Part shown: positions 36,051-46,400 of the stretch, one piece after another
Layout of the letters: each line of letters begins with the position of its first letter
Numbering within the stretch: the first letter of the stretch is position 1
Assembly (NCBI GenBank): GCA_947493265.1
Contig: CANLQL010000002.1
Coordinates: 372,001 to 436,000, forward strand
DNA: 64,000 nucleotides
Reading direction: 5' to 3'
Source: an uncultured Litoreibacter sp.
GTDB taxonomy: Bacteria; Pseudomonadota; Alphaproteobacteria; Rhodobacterales; Rhodobacteraceae
Notes under the pieces: model-generated
The model's database searches: none
The model's input: only the letters and a program-made list of their open reading frames with translations
Told to the model about the DNA's origin: nothing
Position numbers and translations under genes: made by a program

Positions 36051-37235
36051 TTATGTCACCTTCCGGCCCAGAAATGTCAGAAGGCCAAACGCCAACACCG
36101 CCCAGATCGTGGAAAGCTGCACGGCCAGACCGAAGCTGAAAAACTGTGCGGTCAATCCCATCAGCGGGCTGGCAATCAAGCCACCCATAAATAGGCTGTT
36201 CATATAAAGCGACGTGGCGCGGGCCATCCTGCCTTTTGCAAAATCCTGCATATAAGTCAGACCGACGGCCGCAAAAATCCCGTAGTAAAGTCCTTCCAAT
36301 GCCGCCCCGAAGATCAGTTGCGGGATCGTGGTGACCCCTGCCAGAATGAAGAATGCGGCGATGGCCAGCAATGCCGCCAGTCTCAGGGCGTCGCGCGCAC
36401 CCAGCTTTTGCATGATCCACGGGGCCAGCAGGATCGCTGTTATTTCTACGAAGGTTTTGACAGAGAGCGAGATACCCGGCGCATATTTCGGCAGGCCCGC
36501 TTCCTGAATGTAGAAAAGGGGCAGGGCGCTCATCGACATTGAATGCGCCAACGCAAACGCAAGGCAGACGGCGGCAGCCAACCACAAGGCTTTGTTTCGG
36601 GACGCGGGAAGAGGGGCGGTGTTGTCGTCGTCAGTGCCGGTTTCCGCGGTGAAGGATTTCGGCATGGTAATGGTCCAGAGGATCGCCCACAGGACGCACA
36701 ACCCAAGCGCTAGCCAAAAGACGGCCCAGGCCGTTGAAATACTGGCGATGTAGAAACTGGCGGCAGGGGCCAACATCCAACCCAGCGATGTCATTGCCCG
36801 CAGGTAGGAATTGTAGCGCGGGATGTCCAAACCCTCGCGGTCTGCCAGCAACCTGCCGAAGCTATACATCGTCGAGACCGCAGCATTCGAGATTGCAAAA
36901 CAAGGGCTGGCAAACAGAACGAGAACCCAGAAGTTTGGAAACAGCAGGATGGAGGCGATCGCCGCGCCAAACGCAACGATTGATGCCAGGACCAGCGGGG
37001 CGATAGCGCTGCCCGCATCAATCCATTCGCCGTATTGGCGGTTCACAATCAGCGTCAGGGTCAAAGTGATCGTGGCGTAGACGCTGATTATCCAAGGGTC
37101 TTTTCCAAGCGTCTCAACAATATAAACGCTCATGTAAGGAATGACGGCGGCGTTGCAGATCACACCGGTCAGAAGCAACAGAAGTGCCGCCTTTGCCTGA
37201 CCCGTCATCGCGCGCTTAGAAGGCATTTTTCTCAT
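36051..37235 (-). CDS. MFS transporter
   Basis: 394 residues with about twelve hydrophobic helices and a charged central loop (MPKSFTAETGTDDDN). The layout recalls the sugar-efflux (SET) type of the major facilitator superfamily. Its start overlaps the upstream permease gene by 20 bp; an internal ATG at 37226 is an alternative. Inside an ABC-uptake operon it may export a product or waste compound. Confidence 0.82.
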   Translation of the reverse strand: MRKMPSKRAMTGQAKAALLLLLTGVICNAAVIPYMSVYIVETLGKDPWIISVYATITLTLTLIVNRQYGEWIDAGSAIAPLVLASIVAFGAAIASILLFPNFWVLVLFASPCFAISNAAVSTMYSFGRLLADREGLDIPRYNSYLRAMTSLGWMLAPAASFYIASISTAWAVFWLALGLCVLWAILWTITMPKSFTAETGTDDDNTAPLPASRNKALWLAAAVCLAFALAHSMSMSALPLFYIQEAGLPKYAPGISLSVKTFVEITAILLAPWIMQKLGARDALRLAALLAIAAFFILAGVTTIPQLIFGAALEGLYYGIFAAVGLTYMQDFAKGRMARATSLYMNSLFMGGLIASPLMGLTAQFFSFGLAVQLSTIWAVLAFGLLTFLGRKVT

Positions 37236-38058
37236 CTGCCAGTGCCTGGAAAAACCAGCGTTGAAAGATCAGCACCAGAATAAGTGGCGGTAGGATGGAC
37301 AGCACGATCAGGGCCATGCCCGGTCCGCTTTCCTGACCAATCAGGCGGATGCCCCGTACCAACGTGTAGCGGCTTTCATCCGTGCTGATCATCAGCGGCC
37401 AAAGATACTGGTTCCAGCCGATCATAAAGGTCACCACGAAGATCGCCCCGCCGCGCTTCCAAGACAAAGGTAGGATGAAATCGACAAAGAAGCGGACCGG
37501 ACCCGCCCCGTCCAATTTGGCAGCTTCCAGATATTCGTTGGGAAAACTTAGGAAAAGCTGCCGGAAAAAGAGTGTGCCCAAGGCGACAGCAAGCGTTGGC
37601 AGAACCATTCCCAGATGTGTGTTAATCAAGCCCATCGCATCGGTCACCAGAAAGGTGGTGATGAACCGGCTTTCCAATGGCAGCAGCAAGGTTGTCAGCG
37701 TCAGCCAAAACAAGATCCCAGCGGCGGGTAGTTGGAAATAGACCAAGCCGTAAGCCCCAAGAAGGGAGATCAGCGTTGTTAGTCCTGCAACACCAATCGC
37801 AATGATGAGGGAATTCTTCATCATATCAAGCGCGGTTATCTGGTCGGTAAATCCCGCCTCCAACGTCAGAACCTTGGTGTAGTTTTCGATAGTCTCGCTG
37901 CCGGGAAACAACTGCAAGCCAGTTGTGACAAGCAGTCCTGTCTCATGGGTGGAGGAGGCGAAAATCAGCAGGATCGGAAGGATCATAAACGCAACGCCAC
38001 ACAGCAAGATCAGGTGATTTCCTGCCGCGCGCAGCATGTGTCGAGCTGAGGATGTCAC
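37216..38058 (-). CDS. ABC transporter permease, UgpE/MalG family (second copy in operon)
   Basis: 280 residues with six hydrophobic helices and the coupling loop EYLEAAKLDGAGPVRFFVDFILPLS. It is clearly paralogous to the permease at 39913-40758 (shared [32 protein letters not shown] versus [22 protein letters not shown]). A second UgpE-like subunit after the phosphatase gene is unusual for a single importer. It overlaps its neighbours by 4 and 20 bp. Confidence 0.88.
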   Translation of the reverse strand: MTSSARHMLRAAGNHLILLCGVAFMILPILLIFASSTHETGLLVTTGLQLFPGSETIENYTKVLTLEAGFTDQITALDMMKNSLIIAIGVAGLTTLISLLGAYGLVYFQLPAAGILFWLTLTTLLLPLESRFITTFLVTDAMGLINTHLGMVLPTLAVALGTLFFRQLFLSFPNEYLEAAKLDGAGPVRFFVDFILPLSWKRGGAIFVVTFMIGWNQYLWPLMISTDESRYTLVRGIRLIGQESGPGMALIVLSILPPLILVLIFQRWFFQALADEKNAF

Positions 38059-38840
38059 GTTTTGTAGGCGACCTCGGACATGGCGAGAAGCTCGTCAAAT
38101 ATGTCCGGCGATCCAGCAACCACCCGGCCACCATGTTCGAGCATGTCAGTCGCGGATTGAACTTCCACCCGGCCCCCGGCCTCAGCAATCAAAAGCTGCC
38201 CGGCAAGACAGTCCCAGGCGTTCATATGCGGCTCGGAATATCCAATGAGCCGTCCAGCCGCCACATAGGCCAGCATCAGTCCGCCGGACGCGTTGCGAAA
38301 GAAGATCCCGCCTTTTTCTGACAGTATCGCAATAACCGCGGCGGCCATATGCGTTTCGACCCGGCCATTCATGCCAATCCCGACGCTGCCGTCGTGAAGT
38401 CCTTCGGTGCGGGCGACAGCCAGTTTGGTGTCGTTTACGAACGCACCTTCACCTTCGGAACCCCAGAACATTTCTTGGGTAGAGGGCTCAAAGATCACGC
38501 CGATCCTAGTCTTGTCCTGATGAACGCAGGCAAGGATCACGCACCATTGCGGGATGCCGCGCACAAAATTTGCGGTGCCATCTATCGGATCAATCACCCA
38601 TGTCCACCCGGACTGCGAGGCCACATTTTCATGCTCTTCGCCGACAATGCCGTCATCTGGGAACTGATCGGCGATCCGCGCACGCACGAAGGTTTCGACC
38701 TCCAGATCGGCGTTGGACACCATGTCCTGCGCACCCTTCGATTTGATGTCGAGCGCGGAAATATCGCGGAAAAAGTCCAGCGCCATCGCTCCGGCCTCAC
38801 GCGCTATAGACTTTGCGGCGCTCAGCCTGTCGGACGTCAT
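38055..38840 (-). CDS. Inositol monophosphatase family protein
   Basis: 261 residues. Mg-dependent sugar/inositol phosphatase fold: Glu in VGEEHEN, the [17 protein letters not shown] motif and the late [24 protein letters not shown]. Metal ligands of the family are present. Located inside the Ugp-like operon between the ATPase and the second permease, with 4-bp overlaps on both sides, it may dephosphorylate the imported compound (for example a glycerol or inositol phosphate). Confidence 0.88.
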   Translation of the reverse strand: MTSDRLSAAKSIAREAGAMALDFFRDISALDIKSKGAQDMVSNADLEVETFVRARIADQFPDDGIVGEEHENVASQSGWTWVIDPIDGTANFVRGIPQWCVILACVHQDKTRIGVIFEPSTQEMFWGSEGEGAFVNDTKLAVARTEGLHDGSVGIGMNGRVETHMAAAVIAILSEKGGIFFRNASGGLMLAYVAAGRLIGYSEPHMNAWDCLAGQLLIAEAGGRVEVQSATDMLEHGGRVVAGSPDIFDELLAMSEVAYKT

Positions 38841-39913
38841 ATCAAGCGTTCTCCGGTGTCCTTGCGGAACACGAAGGCGGTTGCAGGATCGAAGCCCAAG
38901 GTTAGTTTTCCGTCCAGCTCAGGCAAGGTTTCCTTGCTGGCTTTCAAGCACAGTTCCAGATCTTCGCCTTCCTCATTGGTGGCCCCGGTCAACGCGCCAT
39001 AGACGAGGTTCTCGCCGCCATGTTGTTCCACCAGATCAACCCGCATTTCGAATTGCCCATCTGGCGTTTCGACCAGAACATCTGGTCTGACGCCCAGCAC
39101 CAGGTCCGCGTCTTTGGGCAGGTCCTTGAAACCCGGCAAGCTAAGGTTCCCATTGCTTAAGGCAATGCCATCGAAGCGTACGGGGATCAGGTTGATCTGC
39201 GGTGCGCCAATGAAGGATGCGACAAACAGGGTTTTGGGATCGTTGTAGAGGTCCATCGGCGCGCCCATCTGTTCCACACGCCCGTCATTGATGACAGCCA
39301 GCCGGTCCGCCAATGTCATGGCTTCGGTCTGATCGTGGGTCACGTAGATGGAGGTTACATTCATCCGCCGCTGCAACCTCTTGATCTCGATGCGCATCTG
39401 CACCCGCAGCTTGGCGTCGAGGTTGGACAAAGGCTCGTCAAACAAGAAGACTTGCGGATCGCGCACAATGGCCCGGCCCATCGCGACGCGCTGGCGTTGA
39501 CCGCCGGACAGCTGGTTTGGCTGCCGGTCAAGAAACTGGTCGATTTTCAACATGGTGGCTGCATCGTTGACGCGCTTGTCGATTTCAGCCTTGTCCATTT
39601 TGCGGTTCTTCAAGCCGTAGGACATGTTTCCGCGCACGCTCATATGGGGATAAAGCGCGTAGTTTTGAAACACCATCGCGACATCGCGTTCGGACGGGGA
39701 GACATCGTTGATCACCCGATCCCCGATGCTGATATCGCCGCTAGAAATACTTTCGAGGCCAGCGACCATCCGCAACAAGGTGGATTTGCCGCAACCAGAG
39801 GGCCCGACGAAAACAATCATCTCCCCGCTTTTGATGTCCATATCGACGCCGCGGATCGCTTCGGCACCGTTGGGATAGGTTTTGCGGACAGATTTAAGTT
39901 GAACACCCGACAT
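38837..39913 (-). CDS. ABC transporter ATP-binding protein, UgpC/MalK family
   Basis: 358 residues. Walker [10 protein letters not shown], signature [14 protein letters not shown], Walker [12 protein letters not shown] and the H-loop [15 protein letters not shown]. The C-terminal 120 residues are the OB-fold (TOBE) regulatory domain of the MalK/UgpC group ([16 protein letters not shown]). The start shares one base with the end of the upstream permease gene. Confidence 0.92.
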   Translation of the reverse strand: MSGVQLKSVRKTYPNGAEAIRGVDMDIKSGEMIVFVGPSGCGKSTLLRMVAGLESISSGDISIGDRVINDVSPSERDVAMVFQNYALYPHMSVRGNMSYGLKNRKMDKAEIDKRVNDAATMLKIDQFLDRQPNQLSGGQRQRVAMGRAIVRDPQVFLFDEPLSNLDAKLRVQMRIEIKRLQRRMNVTSIYVTHDQTEAMTLADRLAVINDGRVEQMGAPMDLYNDPKTLFVASFIGAPQINLIPVRFDGIALSNGNLSLPGFKDLPKDADLVLGVRPDVLVETPDGQFEMRVDLVEQHGGENLVYGALTGATNEEGEDLELCLKASKETLPELDGKLTLGFDPATAFVFRKDTGERLI

Positions 39914-40758
39914 TATTTCTCACTTTCGACGAGGCCCTTAACGAACCAATTTTGGAAGATCAGCACCACCAAAACCGGGGGCAGGGTGGCTAGGATGGTC
40001 AGCGCGAAGGCCTTTTGGAATTGCGGTAGCTCGCCGCCTTCGTTCAGCACCTGATAAATCTGCTTAATCCCGATGACCAAGGTGTAGTTTTCTTCCTTGG
40101 TGGTCATGATGAGCGGCCAGAGATATTGGTTCCAACCCACCACGAACATGATGATCAGGATCGCAGCGATCATGGTTTTGGACAGCGGCACAAGAATGTC
40201 GATGAAAAACCCCCATGAGGTCGCCCCATCTAGGCGTGCGGCTTCAAGCAATTCATCGGGAACAGATCGGAAGAATTGCCGGAAGAAGAATGTCCCCGTG
40301 GCGGATGCAATCAGCGGGATAATTAGGCCGGTATGCGTGTCCAGAAGTCCCAAATCAGCAACGACTTTGTAGGATGGGATGATGCGCACTTCCAAAGGCA
40401 AAAGCAGCGTCATGAAGATGATCCAGAACAGCGGCACCGCAAGCCGGAATCGGAAATAGACGATGGCATAGGCCGCCAGCATGGAGATGATCACCTTGCC
40501 CACGGCAAAACCGATCCCAAGGATCAGGCTGTTTTTCAACATTGCCGTAGCGGTGACCTTCTTCATGACCCCGCCTTCAACGAACAAAACCTCGTTGTAG
40601 GTTTCAAAGAAGTGTCCGCCTGGGATGATCTGCAACCCTTCGCGCAGGATGGTTTCCGGCGCATGGGTGGAGGTGGCAAAGGCGACCCAAACCGGAAGCG
40701 TCATGAAGATCGCGCCGCTGATCAGGATCAGGTGAGTGATGAGCGTGGAACGTGTCAT
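39913..40758 (-). CDS. ABC transporter permease, UgpE/MalG family
   Basis: 281 residues from ATG 40758, which begins next to the UgpA-like stop; a longer start at 40782 is possible. Six hydrophobic helices and the coupling loop [26 protein letters not shown] are present. With the UgpA-like protein it forms the membrane channel of the importer. Confidence 0.9.
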   Translation of the reverse strand: MTRSTLITHLILISGAIFMTLPVWVAFATSTHAPETILREGLQIIPGGHFFETYNEVLFVEGGVMKKVTATAMLKNSLILGIGFAVGKVIISMLAAYAIVYFRFRLAVPLFWIIFMTLLLPLEVRIIPSYKVVADLGLLDTHTGLIIPLIASATGTFFFRQFFRSVPDELLEAARLDGATSWGFFIDILVPLSKTMIAAILIIMFVVGWNQYLWPLIMTTKEENYTLVIGIKQIYQVLNEGGELPQFQKAFALTILATLPPVLVVLIFQNWFVKGLVESEK

Positions 40759-40759
40759 G

Positions 40760-41638
40760 TCAGTAATGCACCTTCTTCTCAATAAAGCGGAACTGGATCA
40801 CCGTGAGGACCAGAACCAGCAACATCAATACAACCGATTGTGCAGACGATCCGCCGATATCAGCCCCACGAAAGCCGTCCTGGAACACTTTGAAGACCAG
40901 CGTCGTCGTGGCCCCACCTGGCGCGCCCTGGGTCGTGGTGTCGATGATGCCGAAGGTTTCAAAAAACGCGTAGGTGATGTTGATCACCATCAGGAAGAAT
41001 GTAGTCGGAGCAAGCAGCGGGAAGGTAATCGTCCAGAATCTGCGGGTGGAGCTGTTGCAATCCATCATCGCGGCCTCATTGACCGATTTCGGGATGCCCT
41101 GAAGGCCGGACAGGAAGAAAATGAAGTTCACACTGACCTGTTTCCAGACCGAGATCAGGATCACCACGAAACCCGCGTCATAGGGATCAAGCTTGTGGTC
41201 GAAATCAAAGCCGACTGCATTCATGAACCCATAAAGATCGCCGATCAGGGGATTGAACATCAGATTGCCCATAAGACCTGCGACGGGTGGGGCGATAGCA
41301 TAGGCCCACATTAGCAGCGTTTTATAGGTGCTTGCGCCTTGGATCACTTCATTGGCTTTGACCGCCAGAAGGAGTGCGATCCCCAAAGACAAGAACGTCA
41401 CAAGGGTGGAGAAGATGATCGTGAAGCCAAATGCCTGCAACCAGGCGCTGGAGAAGATCGTGTCGGAATAGTTGCGAAACCAAACGAATTGCGAGGACAG
41501 GCCAAAGGCGTCCTCAAGCAGGAAGGATTGGTAAACAGCTTGTGCAGCAGGCCACAAAAAGAAAATCACAATGATGATGATCTGAGGGGCGACAAACAAA
41601 TAAGGAATAGGGCTGTGTTCGAATTGAACGCGCTTCAT
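40760..41638 (-). CDS. ABC transporter permease, UgpA/MalF family
   Basis: 292 residues with six hydrophobic helices and a coupling loop (IPKSVNEAAMMDCNSSTRRFWTITFPLL). The N-terminus YLFVAPQIIIIVIFFLWPA is typical of the UgpA/MalF family. It lies between the binding-protein gene and the UgpE-like gene. Strong hairpin structure at 41670-41700 precedes it. Confidence 0.9.
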   Translation of the reverse strand: MKRVQFEHSPIPYLFVAPQIIIIVIFFLWPAAQAVYQSFLLEDAFGLSSQFVWFRNYSDTIFSSAWLQAFGFTIIFSTLVTFLSLGIALLLAVKANEVIQGASTYKTLLMWAYAIAPPVAGLMGNLMFNPLIGDLYGFMNAVGFDFDHKLDPYDAGFVVILISVWKQVSVNFIFFLSGLQGIPKSVNEAAMMDCNSSTRRFWTITFPLLAPTTFFLMVINITYAFFETFGIIDTTTQGAPGGATTTLVFKVFQDGFRGADIGGSSAQSVVLMLLVLVLTVIQFRFIEKKVHY

Positions 41639-41669
41639 TTCTGGGAACTTTCAGGGTCTTGCAAAGGTG

Positions 41670-41700
41670 TTGGCCAGCGGGACGCCCTCCCGCTGGCCAA
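41670..41700. terminator. Perfect 12-bp hairpin between the binding-protein and permease genes
   Basis: TTGGCCAGCGGG (41670-41681) and CCCGCTGGCCAA (41689-41700) pair perfectly around a 7-base loop, 6 bp after the binding-protein stop. No U-run follows, so it probably protects the upstream mRNA from 3' decay and lowers expression of the permeases, as in other binding-protein operons. Confidence 0.65.
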
Positions 41701-41706
41701 AGTGTC

Positions 41707-43002
41707 TTAGTTCATGCTTGCGTCGAAGCGTTCGAGCAGCGCGTTGCTCTCTTCTTCCATCGCGTCGAAGGCGGCATCAACTGTAGATGCGCCCGAGAAG
41801 ATGTTGTCATATTGCTTGTACATCGCCTCGCGGATTTGAACGTAGAAACCAAGACGGTAGCCTTTGGTCCATTCGCCGCCCGGTTGGGAAAGCTGAAGGA
41901 TGCCGACTTCTGCGTCTGGTGTTGACTCGTAATAGCCATCAGATTTTGCAAGGTCATAGGCTGCGTTCGTGATTGGAACGTAGCCCGTTTCCTTGTGCCA
42001 GAAATATTGCATCTCCGGGCTGGTCAAGAAGGCCATGAAGTCTGCAACGCCCTTGTTTTCCTCGTCAGGCTTTCCAGCCATCGCGAAGAGTGCCGCGCCA
42101 CCGATAAAGGTGCCTTTCGGCTCTTCAATGATCGACTTCCAGTAAGGCAGGTAGGAGGCGCCAAACTCAAATTCAGCGGATTTGCTCAGACCGCCGAAGG
42201 ACCCGGAAGAGCCCAGCCACATAGCCACTTTTTGTTGAACAAAAGCGTCTTGGTTGTCACCCCAGCCACGGCCGTAGAAGCCATACCAATCGTTGTCCAA
42301 CCATTCTTTTACCTTACTCCAATGCATCTTCATTTCGTCATTGTTGTAGAGGATTTTGACGTCTGTGCTGTCATAGCCATTGTTGCCCGTCGCCAGCTGC
42401 AAGTTGTGGCGCGAGTGGAAGTTTTCAGAGAAAATCCAAGGGCTGTGGCTTTGCGCAAGGGCTTGGTAACCGGCCTCTTTAATTTTCGGGGCCATCGCCT
42501 CGAACTCTTCCCAAGTTGCGGGTGGGGCGTCGATACCAGCCTTCGACAGGATGTCTTTGTTGTAATACAGCAAAGGCGTCGAAGAGTTGAACGGCATGCC
42601 GATCATCTTGCCGTCACTGTCGGCATAGAAGTAGCGCACACCTTCGATATAGTCTTCACCGTTGAACCCGCCTGAATGTTCGGCCATCAGGTCTTCAATC
42701 GGGATCGTTGCGCCTTTCGCATTGATGATTGTCGCGGCACCGGCGTCAAAAATCTGGATGATGTTTGGCTGCTGCTTTGCCCGGAACGCGGCGATGCCAG
42801 CGGTCATGGTGTCTTCGTAGCCGCCTTTGTAGGTTGGAACCAGATTATAGGTGTCCTGGCTGGCATTGTACTTGGTCGCGATCTCTTCAACGACCTCTCC
42901 CAAACGACCACCCATGGCGTGCCAAAACTGGATATCAGTCTGTGCAGCCACGGGGGCTGCAACGGTCATGATGCCCGCCGTCACTAGAGTAAACAATTTC
43001 AT
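41707..43002 (-). CDS. ABC transporter substrate-binding protein, UgpB family
   Basis: 431 residues with a signal peptide (MKLFTLVTAGIMTVAAPVAA) and the cluster-B fold of UgpB/MalE-type proteins (TDIQFWHAMGG; EEIATKYNAS; GMPFNSSTPLLYYNKDIL; GGAALFAMAGKPDEENKGVADFM). The WHAMGG and FNSSTPLLYYN stretches closely match glycerol-3-phosphate-binding UgpB proteins as I recall them, so the substrate is probably sn-glycerol-3-phosphate or a glycerophosphodiester. First gene of the nine-gene operon; AAGGGG precedes the start. Confidence 0.9.
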   Translation of the reverse strand: MKLFTLVTAGIMTVAAPVAAQTDIQFWHAMGGRLGEVVEEIATKYNASQDTYNLVPTYKGGYEDTMTAGIAAFRAKQQPNIIQIFDAGAATIINAKGATIPIEDLMAEHSGGFNGEDYIEGVRYFYADSDGKMIGMPFNSSTPLLYYNKDILSKAGIDAPPATWEEFEAMAPKIKEAGYQALAQSHSPWIFSENFHSRHNLQLATGNNGYDSTDVKILYNNDEMKMHWSKVKEWLDNDWYGFYGRGWGDNQDAFVQQKVAMWLGSSGSFGGLSKSAEFEFGASYLPYWKSIIEEPKGTFIGGAALFAMAGKPDEENKGVADFMAFLTSPEMQYFWHKETGYVPITNAAYDLAKSDGYYESTPDAEVGILQLSQPGGEWTKGYRLGFYVQIREAMYKQYDNIFSGASTVDAAFDAMEEESNALLERFDASMN

Positions 43003-43471
43003 TAATATGCCCCTTTCTTAGGATCTCAGATCACGTCGTCAAAGTGCTATAGAGGGGGTGAGGTAACACGCGTATGACATCGTCATCGCGCTTTAGTGGC
43101 CCCCCGGATATAAACGAAGCATTGTGCGGGACGGACAGCGAGTCAACTGCTGCGATGTTGATCACGCGCGGTTTGAGAAAGCGCACCTTTTGAAGGTATC
43201 CTAGAAAATCTTTATTTAGCAGCGCATTACGTCGCGCTTCTCAAGTTTAAATTTGAGGGTGCTGCCTCGCATTTAGGCGCGAGAGTCCTGATTTTCTGAC
43301 AAGGGTATGCCGAAATTTTTGATCAATTGGACGAATTTTCGGGCGGCACCTGCGAAGCGACTCTCAAAGAAATTAATTTTTTGGATTTGCCGCCTGCCGA
43401 TTGCGTAAGAATTTTCCATTTTATTCCAAAATCGCAAACGTCTTCGGGTTTCCGGTCTTTGTCGTCGTTGT
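43003..43471. other. Intergenic region between the Ugp-like operon and the STAND gene (469 bp)
   Basis: No convincing gene. The side near the binding-protein gene must hold its promoter and contains a palindrome ATGAC-ATC-GTCAT (43074-43086). A second near-perfect palindrome CTCAAGTTTAAATTTGAG lies at 43240-43257. A 73-codon frame at 43273-43494 overlaps the STAND 3' end but has no Shine-Dalgarno or recognisable features. Confidence 0.5.
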
Positions 43472-46400
43472 TCATGGCCACCAACTGGCCACATCGCGGA
43501 TCGCCTGACGCACTTCAGTGATTGCGTGATCCCCGCCCAATCGGTGCAGGGCCGACGTGCCTTGCTGCATCTGTTCAGCGGTCTTGAGTGGTTCGAGGTA
43601 TTTAAAAAAAGCGCCGTTCAATACCAGAAACAGGTTCAACACATCGGGCCGTGACAATTCTTGCGAGGCCTTAATGAATTCTGAAAACGCGACTGGTAGG
43701 TCCGTTTTGTCCATCAGGGGGATAAGCATCGCCAATTGCATGGCGTTTTGCCTTTCTATTTTCGTCTGCCGGACCTCGGTCCACAAAGTACGCGCGGCGT
43801 CGGCCGTCTCGCTTGGGGACAGCTTTGAGAAGACAAGCATGGCCAGGATTCGCAGCATGAGCCAGGCGTCCCGGTCATGCTTTTCGTCCATGCCTTCTAC
43901 CTCCAGACGCAGGAAATCGTTCAGCCGTTCTGCTGTATGATCAGCCGGTTCCATCAGGCCGAACTCCAACCACCGCCGGACTGATTCTTCATTGGGGTCT
44001 TCATGGTCGGATTGCTCATACTCGGCCCGCAAAGTCTTCAGTCTTGCACGCTGATCTTCGGTGGAGAACGGATACAGGAAGGGCAGGATGACAACCAAAT
44101 CATTGTCAGGGTTTTCCTTGATCTCAATCTCAAACTTTTCAATCATCTCGTCGATCATGTCCTTGCGGTCCGGCGCAGGCTTCAACGCGGCGATAAGCAT
44201 CGTTCCCAAGATCTTGTTTTCGAATTGATCAATCCGCCTCGTCTTGTCGATCGATTGTTCCAGCGCTATCGCGCGGTCAGCCTCTGGCAGTGTGGAAATC
44301 ACCAGGCTGGCTGCGAAAATTTCGAAAATGCCATTTTGCAAAACAGTTTTGTCACGCTGTTCGTGCACCAACCGCGAGATTGTTTCAGCAGGCAAATCCT
44401 TGGCGTTCCAGGTCAGGCTGAGAGCCGCAAGATTGCCAAGGTCTTCCTGACCAATCGTAAAGGCCAAACGTTGCGCATCCTCAATTTTTCCGTCCAGGCC
44501 ACGCGCGCGATAAAGTGGGATCAAACTGGCAAGCACTTTGCCGCGGTCGCGCATCTCTGGCAACGCATGGGCCATATTCGCAACCGTCACCAGATTTTCG
44601 TCTGACAGGTGTGGGACAAGTTTGTTCAGGCTGTTTCCGATGTCCCATGCACTGTCAAATTCGCCGATGTTCTCGATGGCGATCTTTTGCAGTGGCTCAG
44701 AAAGATGGGGCCCAACTTGTTCAAGTATTGTCGTTCGATCATAGCTGCTGAACTCGCGAAAGTTATCGAACAAAAAGCGGAGTTCTGACTCGGGAAGGGC
44801 CCAAGGGATCTTCTTTGTCAGTTCAAAAATTGCCTTTGGACCCTCTTTCGCGCCCCGCCCGATATATTGGCTGGCGATCACCTCAACCGGGATCACGGAT
44901 TTGGCGACGTCGAACAGCTTGCGCAGCTCGTAACTTTCGAAACGCTCTGATGCGTAGTCTAGAATTTTAAGCTGCATGGACTGAGGAACAACTGGCAACA
45001 GCGCCTCAAAGAAGTTCAACTCATAGAATGGCTTTGGTGGGTCGATCGTCTTGGCAATTTCCACCATGCGGTCTGTGTATTTCTGGCCCGTCTGCTGCAC
45101 AATTGTTGGAACCAGTTTGCCAAAATACCAAAGCACCCGTTCGTTGTTTGAATTCTCCGCTGTGAAGTCCAAAAATCGCGTTGTCAGATCATCATTTGCG
45201 GCGTCCTGCTGTTCGATGTCGTGCCGAAATTGCCAAGCGTCGTCCTCTATCTTTTTAGTTTCGGCAGACCGGATTTCTGGCTCTGCAGAGGGGGGCGGTT
45301 GGGTTGCAACAGGTTCCTGCGCGTCTTGATCTCGCGAACGGTCTTGCGCTTTTTCTTTTTGCTGTTTCTGGACGTGATCAACAAAGCCGTCGGGCAGTTG
45401 GTCAGTAAATTTTTCCAGTCTGTAAGTGACGAAATAGTCGTCTGGCTCCTCTATCAGGATCTTTTCCAAGGACAGCATTGCGCGGGTTTTGTGATGCTTG
45501 GGCAGCCGCAAAGCGACGGTTAGCAGCGCTTCAAGATAGCGAAACCCTTTCGTCGTTTCTGGCACCTCGCTCAACAGCCCATAGGCTTCGGAGGCAAGTT
45601 CTTCGGGAAGTTCCGCACCAAGCTCGGCGAAAATCTCTGCTTTTGCGTAGTCGTGCTGGTGGCGGGCAAGGGTCAAAACCTGCCGAGGAGAAATACTGCC
45701 CTGTTTATACAGTTCAACCAGCAATTCAGAATGGATGCCGATCCCGATACTGTTGATGGAGGTCAAGCACAGCAACGCCCGCAATTGACCACCCAACCCA
45801 ACCTCTGGTTCCAGAAGGCGTGCCGGATCGGTATCTGCATATGTTTGCAACGCGTCCAGGCATGCAGCGACATCACGGGCAAAACCCTGTTCGCCATCCT
45901 CCAAAGCAAGCCACCCTTTGCGCCAGCCATCTTCCAGCAATTCGCGGTATCGTGGAACCAGATCAGGGCCGGAATAGGTGTTCAGATGTTGGGTGTAGTA
46001 AAGCAACGGATAGGACGGTGCGGCGTCCGGCTTCATCGTTGACGCGTTCAGGTTCTTGGCGACTTGCTGGCACCAATCGTTGAATGCAAGATCTGCGGCT
46101 TTCACGTGGCTGCCATTGTTGAAATGATCTTCCCGAAGATATTCAGAAAGTTTGGGATGCGATAGCGCGTAGCCCGCGTCGCTTCCGTCACCGACCACAA
46201 AACGCTGCAATGGCTCCAACGTTTTCAATGAGATCAACGGTCTTTCGTTCATAACCGCAAAAAGCAGCGCTTCCAGCTCCACGAATTTCAGCGGTCCCAT
46301 CGCGCATGAAAAGATCAGCAATATGTATTCCATGACCTTGGGGTCCAAACGTGCGTGTTCGCGCCATAAACCTCCTTGGTCATCCAACCATTGCTTGAAA

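Noticed and set aside
43273-43494. 73-codon minus-strand frame overlapping the STAND 3' end
   Set aside because: No Shine-Dalgarno, no recognisable sequence features; may be chance.
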